A stretch of 58,240 bases of DNA from Saprospiraceae bacterium. Lineage in GTDB: Bacteria > Bacteroidota > Bacteroidia > Chitinophagales > Saprospiraceae. Position 1 is the first letter of the stretch; every line of letters begins with the position of its first letter. The DNA lies in NCBI GenBank assembly GCA_020630435.1, contig JAHDBJ010000031.1:1-58240 (forward strand). The letters are read 5' to 3'. The notes beneath the pieces are model-generated. The model saw nothing but the letters and a program-made list of their open reading frames with translations. It was not told where the DNA came from and searched no databases. The position numbers and the translations under genes are program-made. This document shows positions 58,187 through 58,240 of this stretch, in pieces.

Positions 58187-58240
58187 TGATCGCGCTGGGG
58201 CTCGAACCCAGGACCCTTTGATTAAAAGTCAAATGCTCTA
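58187..58240 (-). tRNA. tRNA-Lys (anticodon TTT), cut by the right edge
   Basis: The 3' 54 bases of a tRNA on the minus strand. Anticodon stem TTTGA/TCAAA encloses loop CTTTTAA (anticodon TTT, lysine). The T arm is CTGGG-TTCGAGC-CCCAG, the acceptor strand CGCGATC and the discriminator A. No encoded CCA. The 5' part lies beyond the window. Confidence 0.93.

Overview
The window comes from an AT-rich member of the Bacteroidota, most likely a Saprospiria-type marine bacterium. The evidence is type IX secretion (T9SS) sorting domains, Bacteroidota-type promoters (-7 element TAnnTTTG), a bacillithiol-linked YtxJ protein, a Lewinella/Saprospira-style TPR-CHAT plus ECF sigma module, and long multidomain surface proteins. 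The species is inferred, not proven. The left two thirds is mainly housekeeping: hscB, lpdA, psuG-maf, rpmF, ridA, dnaK, pth, mnmD-kdsA, pepA, glgA and, at the far right, thyA. Two tRNA genes frame it: Leu(CAA) at 836-920, and Lys(TTT) cut by the right edge.

Layout. 1-920: a broken tyrosine recombinase beside tRNA-Leu, a likely old integration site. 932-3869: leftward run hscB, lpdA, lipoprotein, SRPBCC protein. 4055-7222: a giant AsmA-like protein. 7228-9970: tightly packed leftward operon SDR, GNAT, maf, psuG. 10060-12289: DUF177-rpmF, ridA, an ORF-poor 505-base stretch and an exported protein. 12516-17674: dnaK leftward; then pth, a small lipoprotein behind a sigma-54-like promoter, ytxJ, mnmD and kdsA. 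17667-20390: orphan PD-(D/E)XK nuclease. 20773-24360: pepA, glgA and an ABC ATPase. 24368-28252: penicillin-acylase-family hydrolase and two unknown envelope proteins. 28479-35094: TetR-TolC-adaptor-RND efflux operon with a clear operator over its promoter.

35209-44615 is a leftward six-gene cluster: YqiJ-like OB-fold membrane protein with an alternating-Asp loop, YqiK-like flotillin, a small membrane protein, a lipoprotein, a cytoplasmic protein and a 1615-residue DUF3686-type AAA+ ATPase. It looks like a membrane-platform/ATPase machine whose function is not known to me.

45031-55857 is the most unusual region. Leftward lie an ECF sigma factor, a membrane-spanning anti-sigma-like TPR protein, an exported and membrane-anchored TPR-CHAT protease and a haem-binding protein. 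Rightward, across a divergent region with a nested symmetric dyad, lie four exported proteins. Two have a cohesin-like N-terminal domain and a T9SS sorting tail. Two, a subtilisin-family protease and a Trp/Tyr-rich protein, carry a shared C-terminal module ending in a dockerin-like double EF-hand repeat and have no sorting tail. My working model (inference) is that the CHAT protease controls the sigma factor by proteolysis across the inner membrane, and that the sigma factor turns on a surface complex assembled by cohesin-dockerin-type binding. The window ends with a PlsC-type acyltransferase, thyA and the partial tRNA-Lys.
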